Source of the DNA: Methanocella conradii HZ254
GTDB taxonomy: Archaea > Halobacteriota > Methanocellia > Methanocellales > Methanocellaceae
DNA length: 64,000 bases
NCBI RefSeq assembly: GCF_000251105.1
Contig: NC_017034.1
Location: 930,001 to 994,000, forward strand
Direction of reading: 5' to 3'
Every line of letters starts with the position of its first letter. Within the stretch, counting starts at the first letter, position 1. Made by a program: the position numbers and the translations under genes. Of the stretch, positions 15,526 to 24,101 are shown piece by piece. The notes under the pieces are model-generated. The model was not told the origin of the DNA and searched no databases. It saw only the letters and a program-made list of their open reading frames with translations.

Positions 15526-17706
15526 ATGAAAAAGGTCATTAGCTTATTGCTTCTTAGCATCATATCATTATCACTAATAGCCGTCACAGGGGCATACGCA
15601 GCGGGCGGCACCCCTTTTAGCATCAGCGGGCAAGTCATCGACCGATACGGTAATCCTATAGCTGGCGCAGACGTGACGCTAGTGGATAGTAATTACAAGG
15701 TAATCGGCACAATGAAAACGAATGAAAACGGCGACTTTGACTTCATTAACAAGGTTGCAGAAACCGATACGTGCAAGGTGCTGGTATCGTACACCGATTC
15801 TGATGGTAAAGTATATAAAATACCTCCTGAATGGTGTGCATGGAATAATACTAAAGGCACTACAATCCTGCCAACAAGATATACGACCATTCCCGATTAT
15901 CCGCCTCCGGTTTACGGTTATATATACGGAGTTATTCAGACCGACTCGCCCCCTTATGGACAGTTCATAAAAGGCATCGTCTACCTAGTCAGTAATGATG
16001 TGAAATACTATCAGTTCGCCGAACGGACCGATGGCAAGGGGAGCTTCCAGTTCTACGTGCCGGCGGGCAACTATATGCTTTATGCCCAGCACTGGGAGAA
16101 TGGCGTAGTATACGAGTCCGCGCATAAACAGGTCACGGTCAGCCCTAATAGCGCGATTACCGAGGTCGCCGAGACCAGGATAATACTGCCCCTGACATCG
16201 CCGGCGAGCAACCCCGATCCGTACGAGATGCCATCGCACCACAATAACAAGGTGAACGGCACCGTCGTGACCAGAGATGGCAAGCCCTGGCCAGGGGCGA
16301 CCGTGACGCTCCTCCAGAAAGCCGATAATGGCACTGGCTGGACCCCAATGAAGGGCTATGATGGCAAACCCCTCACGGCAACGACGAATGATAATGGCTA
16401 TTACGAGTTCTATGGCGTCTCGCCGTCCAGCAATGACGGCCAAATCATCCAGTCAAAAAAGGACATCAAGGTCATGGTTGAATACACCGACGTGAACGGC
16501 TCGAGGCAAACCTACACCGCCGATAACAGGGACTCCCGCCCGTTATATTACCCCGATTTCATCATGGGCTACGGCGTGGAGAACGCGGCCCGTAACATTA
16601 CCATGCCCCAGGTGACGCTGCCATTTGCCGTGGGCGGGTGGGTGAACCTCAACTCTGTGCCCACGGGCGCATACATATACGTGGATGGGCGGCAGCTCTT
16701 CGGCCCGGACAATAAGCCCTTGACAACGCCGTGCACGGCCTACATCGACGCAGGCACTCACCAGATAAAGATGACCAAGGATGGCTACGCGGACAGCGTC
16801 GACACCATAACAATGGAGGCCAACAAGCAGCACCCGGACCTCATAATGAGCCTCGAAAAGGCGCTATTCCCGGCCTGGGTTACATTCGCAGTTGCGGTCA
16901 TAATCCTCCTGATATTCATGGGGCTGATAATAGCCTTGCTGGCGACGAGGATAAAGGGCGTTATAGCCTCGATTGCCAGGCTGCTCGGAGGGCTGGGCCA
17001 TAAGGTGGACGATTATAGGGCGAAGCGCGAGGTCGCCAAAGCCCATAGGGCTGAAATTGCCGAGCAGAAGAGGCTGGAGCAGCAGCGGAAAACCATTAAA
17101 AGGCAAGCAAGGCCCGGGCCTGGAATCGGCGAGGATGACGTACCAGTGGTGAACGTCGACCCGATGAAGAGGAAGACGGGCGTGCCCGAGGGTAAGAAGA
17201 AAATACTGGACATCGACTTTAAGCACATCACTGACAGCGTTCCGAAAAAGGTCAAGCCCAGGGAGGCCGTAGATAGTAAAGAGAGGGACACCCCCGTCGT
17301 CTTTGCCAGCGACATATACAGGAAGCCCAGCACTAACGTGGAGCGCATCCCTTACGAAGCGTCTTCGAAGCCCGTGGACGATAGCGAGGCGCTGGTTGAA
17401 AGGCCAGGGAGGGGCGAGCGGTTCAGGATCCCGAAGGCGTCGGGGAAGCGTGAGGCAGGGTCGTCGCTCGGAGATAAAGAACGCGTGCTCCGATACATAA
17501 AGGAGCACCCCGAGGGCGTATCGTTTATACAGATGAGCAACGACCTCGAGATAATACCCAACAATCTCACATACATCACCAAAGAGCTCGTCATCAACGA
17601 CGATATCGAGAAGGTCAAGGGGCTTTACTATTATAAGTCCCATGCCTCGCCTCCCGACGAAAGGTCATCATCAGTGGTCGTGTGGAGGCTAGACGGCGAT
17701 AAGTAG
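15526..17706 (+). CDS. Receptor-like membrane protein with extracellular Ig/PEGA domains and intracellular winged helix
   Basis: The 726-residue protein has a signal peptide (about residues 1-25, ending AYA). Next come CarboxypepD_reg-like beta domains (ISGQVIDRYGNPIAGADVTL; a middle domain containing GSFQFYVPAGNY; VNGTVVTRDGKPWPGATVTL) and a PEGA-like domain near 375-440 (VPTGAYIYVDG). One transmembrane helix (about 447-475) follows, then a basic, charged, probably disordered cytoplasmic region, and a C-terminal winged-helix-like domain (about 648-705, ERVLRYIKEHPEGVSF... NNLTYITKELV). The order suggests a surface sensor with a DNA- or protein-binding tail. An actin-like gene follows 15 bp downstream. 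The ectodomain layout is shared with the secreted protein at 48151-49638. No family name for the whole architecture is known to me. Confidence 0.75.
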   Translation: MKKVISLLLLSIISLSLIAVTGAYAAGGTPFSISGQVIDRYGNPIAGADVTLVDSNYKVIGTMKTNENGDFDFINKVAETDTCKVLVSYTDSDGKVYKIPPEWCAWNNTKGTTILPTRYTTIPDYPPPVYGYIYGVIQTDSPPYGQFIKGIVYLVSNDVKYYQFAERTDGKGSFQFYVPAGNYMLYAQHWENGVVYESAHKQVTVSPNSAITEVAETRIILPLTSPASNPDPYEMPSHHNNKVNGTVVTRDGKPWPGATVTLLQKADNGTGWTPMKGYDGKPLTATTNDNGYYEFYGVSPSSNDGQIIQSKKDIKVMVEYTDVNGSRQTYTADNRDSRPLYYPDFIMGYGVENAARNITMPQVTLPFAVGGWVNLNSVPTGAYIYVDGRQLFGPDNKPLTTPCTAYIDAGTHQIKMTKDGYADSVDTITMEANKQHPDLIMSLEKALFPAWVTFAVAVIILLIFMGLIIALLATRIKGVIASIARLLGGLGHKVDDYRAKREVAKAHRAEIAEQKRLEQQRKTIKRQARPGPGIGEDDVPVVNVDPMKRKTGVPEGKKKILDIDFKHITDSVPKKVKPREAVDSKERDTPVVFASDIYRKPSTNVERIPYEASSKPVDDSEALVERPGRGERFRIPKASGKREAGSSLGDKERVLRYIKEHPEGVSFIQMSNDLEIIPNNLTYITKELVINDDIEKVKGLYYYKSHASPPDERSSSVVVWRLDGDK

Positions 17707-17721
17707 AGAGGCTGGATGTGA

Positions 17722-18855
17722 ATGGTTGATAATGATAGCATAGGCAATGATATGATGTTAGACGATGGGACCCCCGCAGATGGCGGCTATGGGTTCTCGG
17801 AGGGCAATAGCTATATGAAAAAGAGGAGCTCGGACGCGATACCCATCGGCTTGAAGATCGGCTCCACCCGGACAGTCCTGGTCATGCCCAATTACGAGGG
17901 CAGCCTCGACATCGTGAGGACGCTGACCTGCGTGGCCAAGTACAGGGACCTTTTCACGGGAAAGCTGGCCACCAAGTTCGGGGATGAGGCCGCAGAGGAG
18001 TACGCTGACTCCGTCTATTTCATGTTTCGCGCCGGCCTGCCCCAGGACGACGATAGCGTTAAGCTGGCCGCCCAGTTTATCGAGTATCTGGTCTACAAGT
18101 ATAACATCCCCGAGAATAGCTACGTGACCCTGGCACACCCTGCGGTGGAGAATGACCGGGGCCGGAAAAATCTAAAAGAGATCATCTCGGGCATGTCCAT
18201 TGGCAGGGCTGGAAGGCAGGCATGGTCTGAGGCGTTTTGCGGTGCCATACCCGCCTTTGACGGCCTTGACGCCATTAAGAAGACCTTCATGAGCGTGAAC
18301 ATGGGGTCCACCACGCTTGAGATGAGCGTGTTCAGGAATGGCGAGCCCGTCCACACGGTCACGCTGGGCACCATCAGCGGCAACATAGTGGACAGGAAGA
18401 TACGCCTTGGCGTCCAGAACGAGACCCAGGGCATAGTCAACATAGACCTCAACACGGCGAGAAAGTACAAGGAGGAGTTCGCCAACTTCATCGACTATAA
18501 GCCTGTGTACGACTCGGTCCACATCCACGACAAGGGCCAGTATGGCTTCAAGATAGAGAAGAGCATAATGAAGCCCGTGGAGGAGTACGTGAACAACGTG
18601 GTCGAGGCGATAATGGAAAACTTCTTCCCCCAGCTCGCTCAGGACCACTATCAGACTTATAAGAGGGTTTTAACTGAGCCTATTATACTTACGGGCGGCA
18701 TGGCGTGCATCCCCGGCTTGAAGGAAAGGATTCAGCAGCTCCTGTCTGACGAGCTGGAGCAGCAGGTCACGGTGATATCGAGCGATAGGCCGGACCTGGC
18801 TCCTGCGATAGGCGCCTATCGCATCTCCGAGTATACGCTTCAGTACAGGGAGTAG
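17722..18855 (+). CDS. Actin/MreB-like ATPase
   Basis: The 377-residue protein carries the three nucleotide-binding signatures of the actin/Hsp70 fold: phosphate-1 (IGLKIGSTRTVLVM, about residues 42-55), phosphate-2 (SVNMGSTTLEMSVF, about 190-203) and the adenosine motif (IILTGGMACIPGLKERI, about 321-337). The first 40 residues are an extra acidic, probably disordered extension. It is cytoplasmic, with no membrane helix visible. It follows the receptor-like gene at 15 bp, so the two are probably co-transcribed, and it sits beside pilus-type genes. It is not close enough to MreB, ParM, FtsA or crenactin for me to pick a subfamily. A filament or a scaffold for surface machinery is plausible. 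Confidence 0.8.
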   Translation: MVDNDSIGNDMMLDDGTPADGGYGFSEGNSYMKKRSSDAIPIGLKIGSTRTVLVMPNYEGSLDIVRTLTCVAKYRDLFTGKLATKFGDEAAEEYADSVYFMFRAGLPQDDDSVKLAAQFIEYLVYKYNIPENSYVTLAHPAVENDRGRKNLKEIISGMSIGRAGRQAWSEAFCGAIPAFDGLDAIKKTFMSVNMGSTTLEMSVFRNGEPVHTVTLGTISGNIVDRKIRLGVQNETQGIVNIDLNTARKYKEEFANFIDYKPVYDSVHIHDKGQYGFKIEKSIMKPVEEYVNNVVEAIMENFFPQLAQDHYQTYKRVLTEPIILTGGMACIPGLKERIQQLLSDELEQQVTVISSDRPDLAPAIGAYRISEYTLQYRE

Positions 18856-18859
18856 GCGC

Positions 18860-18874
18860 CTGCCTTTTTTTCTA
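18860..18874. terminator. T-rich termination region between convergent genes
   Basis: A GGCGCC element followed by a run of seven T lies immediately after the actin-like gene and against the stop of the convergent KaiC-like gene. T-runs of this kind terminate archaeal transcription. Confidence 0.5.
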
Positions 18875-19720
18875 TTTTCCGAGTATCTCTTTCGTATAGG
18901 ATACCTCAAAACCCCTCTCGGGGCTCAGCTTCGTCTCCAGGGTGAGCATGAGGCCTTCGCTGCGTATTGGCAGGATACCCTTGAACTTTTTTATCTGCAT
19001 GATGCTCCTGGGCTGGCTCATGCTGGACGAGTCCCACTTGAACACGAGCACTGAGTTGCTGTTATCCGCTATGTCCTCCTCGCGATTCTTCTCCAGTATG
19101 CTCATGGTTAAAAAGACGTAGACGTTGTTGTTTCGTATCATCGCCATGCGGCTGATGCCTTTCATGAGTATTATCAGCCTGGTCCACTCTTCCTTTCCCT
19201 CCGGCTGTAGGCGTATAAGGTCGTTCATGGAATCTATCACTACTATGCTGTTCCTGGCATGGGCGTCCAGGATTTTTACAAGCTCGTCCATCAAGCTTGA
19301 GCTTTCCGTGAAAGGCGGCACGTCGACGCCGCCAGCCTCATTGCCCTGTATCCACGACCGCGGGACGTTCGAGCTGGAGAAGTAGCGGTATGAGAGGTCG
19401 ATGAATACCAGCATCTTCTCCAGCTCTGCGATGTTCGCAATCTTCAGGTCAGAGATCTCGCCGAGGACTTCCTCTTTCGACCTGGATAGAGATATGTAGA
19501 GTATCTTATCGGGAAGCCTTTGGTTGGTTTTTTTAGCGCTTTGCTCGGCTTTCATGTGGGAAAGGCCCGCCAGGGAGGTGTACATCCAGGACCGTGCCCC
19601 TGCGCCTACCTCGTTCATGAGCAGGATAACGGAGTTTTGCAATACGTTGTCTTTTAGGATGGCGTCGAACGATTTTATGCCAGATGGGAAACCCTTTTGA
19701 ACCTTATCCATTATAGCCAC
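18872..19720 (-). CDS. KaiC/HTR-like RecA-fold protein with degenerate P-loop
   Basis: The 282-residue protein has the RecA/KaiC layout: GIKSFDAIL at the start, a phosphate-loop position near residues 33-45, and a Walker B-like strand NSIVVIDSMNDL near 155-167. The P-loop reads MNEVGAGARSW, so the invariant Lys-Thr/Ser of Walker A is missing. This is the pattern of the archaeal HTR-like/KaiC-like group rather than active KaiC or RadA. ATP hydrolysis is therefore doubtful; nucleotide binding or a structural role is possible, comparable to FlaH/ArlH, which partners the archaellum ATPase. It is convergent with the actin-like gene, and its start faces the secretion ATPase gene across an AT-rich 474-bp region. 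Confidence 0.75.
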   Translation of the reverse strand: MAIMDKVQKGFPSGIKSFDAILKDNVLQNSVILLMNEVGAGARSWMYTSLAGLSHMKAEQSAKKTNQRLPDKILYISLSRSKEEVLGEISDLKIANIAELEKMLVFIDLSYRYFSSSNVPRSWIQGNEAGGVDVPPFTESSSLMDELVKILDAHARNSIVVIDSMNDLIRLQPEGKEEWTRLIILMKGISRMAMIRNNNVYVFLTMSILEKNREEDIADNSNSVLVFKWDSSSMSQPRSIMQIKKFKGILPIRSEGLMLTLETKLSPERGFEVSYTKEILGK

Positions 19721-20194
19721 CCCATGTCATACCCATTGAATAGGCTCATTTCGCCCTTCAAGGGACCCTGTATCAGCTCGACTATGGCGTTATCCTTTTT
19801 CTCATCCCTGATTAGCTTATATGTCTCCAAATTTTTTCCAAGGCTGCCAGATATCATTTTATCGCCCCCACCCAAACACGGCCACAGCATTGTACCTCAA
19901 AATATAAATCTTAAACCTTTTAATTAATAAATATTTTCTCTATAGAGGCTTGTAAGGCGAAAATATGCGGTCTATTGAAAAACATTATTCTCAAAAATAT
20001 TTATTTGTTCCAATTAATCGATATATGGATATATTTTTTCACAATAATTTTAACGCTAAACATAAAGATTATATGCTATCTATACGATACCTTTCATAAT
20101 AAAAGCCTGAGTAAGCGTATATTTTGCTTAAATGGCATAAAACTGGCTAGAGGCTTCATGATAAAAGCCATCGATTATACTGGAGACAAAGGCC
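19721..20194. other. AT-rich divergent promoter region
   Basis: The 474-bp stretch separates the KaiC-like gene from the secretion ATPase gene. Possible short open frames in it have strongly AT-driven composition and I do not accept them. It holds TATA-like tracts near 19905-19935 and the shared motif at 19959-19988. Confidence 0.6.
19959..19988 (+). promoter_or_regulatory. Second copy of the GAAAATATGCGGT motif
   Basis: GAAAATATGCGGT (19959-19971), five bases, then GAAAAACATTAT match the arrangement at 15453-15483 in sequence and spacing. It lies about 205 bp before the secretion ATPase start, implying a long leader or an additional downstream promoter. Confidence 0.45.
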
Positions 20195-21838
20195 ATGGAT
20201 GACGCTGGCGGAACTGCCTTAAAGGAGATGCCTGAAAGCGAGAAAACGCGCGCAAGCATTGAGAGCGCAATGAAATTGATCGAAAACGCAGGCGGGAACG
20301 GGCCAGCCAGTAAGCCTATTGCATCCACAGCGCTACGTGGCGAGGCAACCGAAGTCGAGCGATACTGGGTATATGAGCCTTATTCATACGTGTCCATTAC
20401 TTACGATGACAAGGGCATGGAGTATAAATATAACGTGTGCGAGCCGGAGATGACTGAGTCAGAGCTCGAAATCCTGGAGCGGGTATATGATGACCTGAGG
20501 GACCTGCTCATACGCGGAGATATAGAGGATGCCGGAAAAAAGGAGGCCATACTCAAGAAAGCATACGACTCGTTGCTCAACATGTATGGCCTGAAGCTTT
20601 CTAAGGCTTCTTATGATAACATATACTATTACCTGGTGAGGAACTACATCGGCTATGGCCGTATCGATGCCCTGATGAGAGACGGTAACATCGAGGACAT
20701 CTCGTGTAATGGCATAGGTACGCCTGTTTTTTTGTTCCACCGCCGGTTCCAGAACATCAAGACCAACATAGCGTTTGATGACGAGCAGGAGCTGAACACG
20801 ATGGTGACGCTGCTGGTACAGCGAGGAGGCCGCCACATCTCGCTTGCCGAGCCGATATCAAACGCTACGCTGCCCGATGGCTCGCGCATAGAGGCGACGC
20901 TTGGGCGGGAGGTGACCACGAGGGGTAGCTCGTTCACGATCAGGAAATTCAGGGCCGACCCGTTCACGCCGGTGGACCTGATCAAGAATAACACGATGTC
21001 ATCGGACATTCTCGCATACCTGTGGCTGGCCATCGAGAATAACAAGAGCCTCCTATTCGCGGGCGGCACGGCATCGGGCAAGACATCCTCGCTTAACGCA
21101 GTATCTCTATTCATACCTCAGGGCTCTAAGGTTATCACCATAGAGGACACCCGTGAGCTTACCCTCTTTCACTCGAACTGGCTGGCGAGCGTCACCCGCG
21201 AGGGGCCGCTTAAGCAGCAGGGGGGAGAGATAGACATGTATGAGCTGCTGCGGGCGGCACTGAGGCAGCGGCCGGAGTACATCATCGTGGGCGAGGTGAG
21301 AGGCAGGGAAGCACTCACACTCTTCCAGGCGATGAACACCGGCCACACCACCTACTCGACGATGCATGCCGGCTCCATCCAGGCGGTGGTCAACCGGCTC
21401 CTCAACGACCCCATAAACGTGCCCAACATGATGCTTCAGGCCCTGAACATAGTGAGCATCCAGGAACTGCTAGAAGTGGGCGGAAAGAAGATGCGGAGGG
21501 TCAAGAGCATAGTGGAGATCACGGGCATCGACCCGAGAACCAACAACCTTCGTGTCAACGAGCTGTTCAGGTGGGACTCTGCCCATGACACGTACGAGCG
21601 GCTCGGCGACTCATACGTGCTGGGCTCCATCATGGAAAAGCTAGGCTGGGACCGTAACAGGCTTTCCAGGGAGATCAAGTACAGGGTCGAGATCCTCAAC
21701 TACCTGGCCCATGAGGACATCCGTGACTACCGGAGCATCGGCATTGTTATACACGCTTACCGGATGATGCCAGAAAAGGTAATGGAATTATTGAGGAAAG
21801 GAGGACTTGCCGATATACTCCAGGCCGCGAGGCGCTGA
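20195..21838 (+). CDS. Type II/IV secretion-type ATPase (TadA/GspE family)
   Basis: The 547-residue protein is the motor ATPase of an archaeal type IV pilus-like system. It has an N-terminal domain of about 160 residues, the GYGRIDALMRDGNIEDISCNG block near 150-170, the Walker A motif GGTASGKTS at about 290-298, an Asp-box/Walker B region ending IIVGEVRGRE at about 363-372, and the His box THTTYSTMHAGS-like stretch at about 383-394. All catalytic motifs look intact. It is cytoplasmic and acts with the membrane platform encoded 4 bp downstream. The remaining genes of the operon encode two pilin-like substrates. Length and domain order are closest to the archaeal FlaI/TadA group outside archaella. 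Confidence 0.93.
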   Translation: MDDAGGTALKEMPESEKTRASIESAMKLIENAGGNGPASKPIASTALRGEATEVERYWVYEPYSYVSITYDDKGMEYKYNVCEPEMTESELEILERVYDDLRDLLIRGDIEDAGKKEAILKKAYDSLLNMYGLKLSKASYDNIYYYLVRNYIGYGRIDALMRDGNIEDISCNGIGTPVFLFHRRFQNIKTNIAFDDEQELNTMVTLLVQRGGRHISLAEPISNATLPDGSRIEATLGREVTTRGSSFTIRKFRADPFTPVDLIKNNTMSSDILAYLWLAIENNKSLLFAGGTASGKTSSLNAVSLFIPQGSKVITIEDTRELTLFHSNWLASVTREGPLKQQGGEIDMYELLRAALRQRPEYIIVGEVRGREALTLFQAMNTGHTTYSTMHAGSIQAVVNRLLNDPINVPNMMLQALNIVSIQELLEVGGKKMRRVKSIVEITGIDPRTNNLRVNELFRWDSAHDTYERLGDSYVLGSIMEKLGWDRNRLSREIKYRVEILNYLAHEDIRDYRSIGIVIHAYRMMPEKVMELLRKGGLADILQAARR

Positions 21839-21842
21839 TCCT

Positions 21843-23690
21843 ATGAATCTTTATTCATATGATATGTTAGCTTATCGGGTGTTTGGCGGCCGGGCCAGAA
21901 AAAGGAAACAGGGCTATACGGGCCTCGAAAGGGCGCTGAAAAGCGCCAACATGTATGTGCCCGTCGATATATACGTGGCCAGGGCCACGATGACATCGCT
22001 GATAGCAGGGATGTTTGCCGCAGCCATTGCAGCCGCCCTATCCGTGGCGTTCGCGGCAAGGCTCAGCGACTTCATAACCGTTCCGCTTGCATTCCCAGCG
22101 GCGTTCCTCGCCTGCCGGGCAATATATTTCTACTACCCGGCATGCAGGGCGTCGATAAGGGAGCAAGGGATTAACGCCACGTTCCCTTATGCGGTCACCT
22201 TCCTTTATGCCATGAGCAACGGCGGCGTAACGCCCCTAGAATCTTTCCGGTCGTTAAGCAGGCACAGGGAAGTGTACGGCGAAATGGCCGAGGAGGCGAG
22301 GGCCATAGTCAAAGGCGTGGACCTGCTTGGCGACGACCTGCTGACATCCATCAAAGGCGTCGCGGTGACTACCCCCTCCGAGCAGCTCAAGAACTTCCTC
22401 GAGAGCATGGTCAGCGTGATGGAGAGCGGCGGAGACCTCTCCAAGTTCCTGTACTCCAGAGTAGACCAGTGCCGGGACCTGGCCAGGAGGGAGCAGAAGA
22501 CCCTGCTTGACCTGCTCGGCCTCATGGCCGAGGTATACGTGACCGCCATGGTCGCCGGGCCCCTTTTCATAATCATAATCATGGTGTCCATAGGCATGAT
22601 GTACCCGGCTAATGACGCGATAATGCAGATGGTCGTCTACCTTCTCGTGCCCGTAGGCACGCTGCTCTTTATCGCATTACTATACGTGCTCGGGCTCATC
22701 GAGAGCACGGATAGGCAAGTCACGACAGCCAGGGAGCTTAAAGTGTTCCGCGATGTGAAGACTATCCCTGATTCCAGGCGGATAAGGATAGCCTGGTGGA
22801 AGTACTGGCTGAGAAAAACCCTCGAGAACCCCATAGGCTGGCTGATACGGTCGCCGGAAAAGGCGCTCTACGTGAGCGTGCCCGTTGCTATGTTAACGAT
22901 GGCATGGCTTTTTTACACAAGCAGCGATGTCTATGGCCTTGTACGTGGCATCGAGGGGCGCCTTGTCCTCGGCTTCCTTGTTGCGGCAGCGCCGTTCACC
23001 ATCGTGTGGGAGGCCAGGCGCAGGAAGGTACGCAGCATCGACGCCCAGATACCCGAGTTCCTTAAGCGGCTTGCAAGCGTGAACGAGGCGGGCCTGACGC
23101 TCGATAAGGCCATCAAGGCGCTCCTCAGCTCTAACCTCGGAGTGCTCAACTCTGAAATAAAGAAGATGGCGAGAGACCTGGAGTGGGGCGCCGGGGTTAA
23201 GGATGCGCTGATAAGGTTTGAGCACAGGGTTAACACCCTTTCCATACGCAGGGTGATTACGCTCATCGTTAATGCCAGCTACTCTTCGAATAGCATCAAG
23301 GATACGCTGGCCATCGCTGCAGGCGACGCGGAGGCCAGCAATACGATGAGGGCTGAGCGGTCGGCTGACATGCTCATATACGTCTCGATAATCTACATAT
23401 CATTCGTCGTGTTCCTGTACATCGCTTTCGTGCTGGTCACCACTTTCCTTCCGGCGGTGCCAGCGTCGGCCGCCGTTACCGCGGCTTCTTCCCTCGCGAA
23501 CGTGATCCCGCAGGCCGCCGCCGGCCAGGCTGCACACATCAAGGCGCTGCTATTCCACGCCGTGCTGATACAGGGCCTTTTCTCGGGCATCATCGCCGGC
23601 GTGATGGGAGAGGGCAGCCTTCAATCGGGGCTGAAACACTCAATAATAATGGTGCTGGCGGCATATGCCGCCTTTACTTTATTCATGTAG
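21843..23690 (+). CDS. TadC/FlaJ-like pilus assembly membrane platform with two T2SSF domains
   Basis: The protein of about 615 residues has two tandem T2SSF-type cytoplasmic helical domains (around residues 105-215 and 370-480) separated by paired membrane helices, with further helices at the N-terminus (about 45-100) and C-terminus (from about 500). The phrase NATFPYAVTFLYAMSNGGVTPLES is typical of the first domain and IPEFLKRLASVNEAGLTLDKA of the second. It anchors the secretion ATPase to the membrane and is needed for pilin assembly. I chose the ATG at 21843, 4 bp after the ATPase stop. The next gene begins directly at the stop codon. Confidence 0.9.
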   Translation: MNLYSYDMLAYRVFGGRARKRKQGYTGLERALKSANMYVPVDIYVARATMTSLIAGMFAAAIAAALSVAFAARLSDFITVPLAFPAAFLACRAIYFYYPACRASIREQGINATFPYAVTFLYAMSNGGVTPLESFRSLSRHREVYGEMAEEARAIVKGVDLLGDDLLTSIKGVAVTTPSEQLKNFLESMVSVMESGGDLSKFLYSRVDQCRDLARREQKTLLDLLGLMAEVYVTAMVAGPLFIIIIMVSIGMMYPANDAIMQMVVYLLVPVGTLLFIALLYVLGLIESTDRQVTTARELKVFRDVKTIPDSRRIRIAWWKYWLRKTLENPIGWLIRSPEKALYVSVPVAMLTMAWLFYTSSDVYGLVRGIEGRLVLGFLVAAAPFTIVWEARRRKVRSIDAQIPEFLKRLASVNEAGLTLDKAIKALLSSNLGVLNSEIKKMARDLEWGAGVKDALIRFEHRVNTLSIRRVITLIVNASYSSNSIKDTLAIAAGDAEASNTMRAERSADMLIYVSIIYISFVVFLYIAFVLVTTFLPAVPASAAVTAASSLANVIPQAAAGQAAHIKALLFHAVLIQGLFSGIIAGVMGEGSLQSGLKHSIIMVLAAYAAFTLFM

Positions 23691-23699
23691 GTGCTTGCC

Positions 23700-24101
23700 A
23701 TGTCAGGGCTTTACCCGTCTGAAGAGGGCGTATCCGAAGTGGTGGGCGAGCTTATGCTTCTCTTCATCACTGTGACGCTTTTCGCGATTCTCACCCTGAC
23801 TGTTTATGCCCTGATGTCCCGGCCGCCCGGCCAGCCCATCCTGGACGTGTCCGCAAGCGTGTGCGATAATACTCTTATAATTCAGCACCTGGGAGGGGAT
23901 AGCGTGCCCTATGGCGACCTGAGCCTTATCATCGATGGCAGGGAATACGGCGCTAGCGGTAGCGACGCTAACGGCAATGGAGCCTGGGATGCGGGCGAGG
24001 CCATCACGGTCAGCCTTCCCGCGCAGGCCTCGTCCAGAATGGCGATATATGATAAAGCGACAGGCTCCCTCCTGGAAACGTTTACCGTAGGAGGCCTATG
24101 A
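23700..24101 (+). CDS. Type IV pilin-like protein 1
   Basis: The product of about 133 residues starts with a short leader, then EEGVSEVVGELMLLFITVTLFAILTLTVYAL, the class III signal peptide and hydrophobic helix of archaeal pilins (Pilin_N/DUF1628 type). The prepilin peptidase cut would fall just before the helix. The rest is a small beta-rich domain with an Asp/Asn/Gly loop (GSDANGNGAWDAGE at about residues 84-97) that looks like a calcium-binding EF-hand-like loop. The ATG at 23700 is chosen over a GTG at 23691. It overlaps the next pilin gene by 4 bp and is a likely substrate of the upstream ATPase and platform. Confidence 0.8.
   Translation: MSGLYPSEEGVSEVVGELMLLFITVTLFAILTLTVYALMSRPPGQPILDVSASVCDNTLIIQHLGGDSVPYGDLSLIIDGREYGASGSDANGNGAWDAGEAITVSLPAQASSRMAIYDKATGSLLETFTVGGL

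Noticed and set aside
19975..20202. Plus-strand frame of 75 codons upstream of the secretion ATPase gene
   Set aside because: Composition is that of AT-rich intergenic DNA (many Ile, Lys, Phe, Leu), there is no ribosome binding site, and it overlaps the start of a sound gene.
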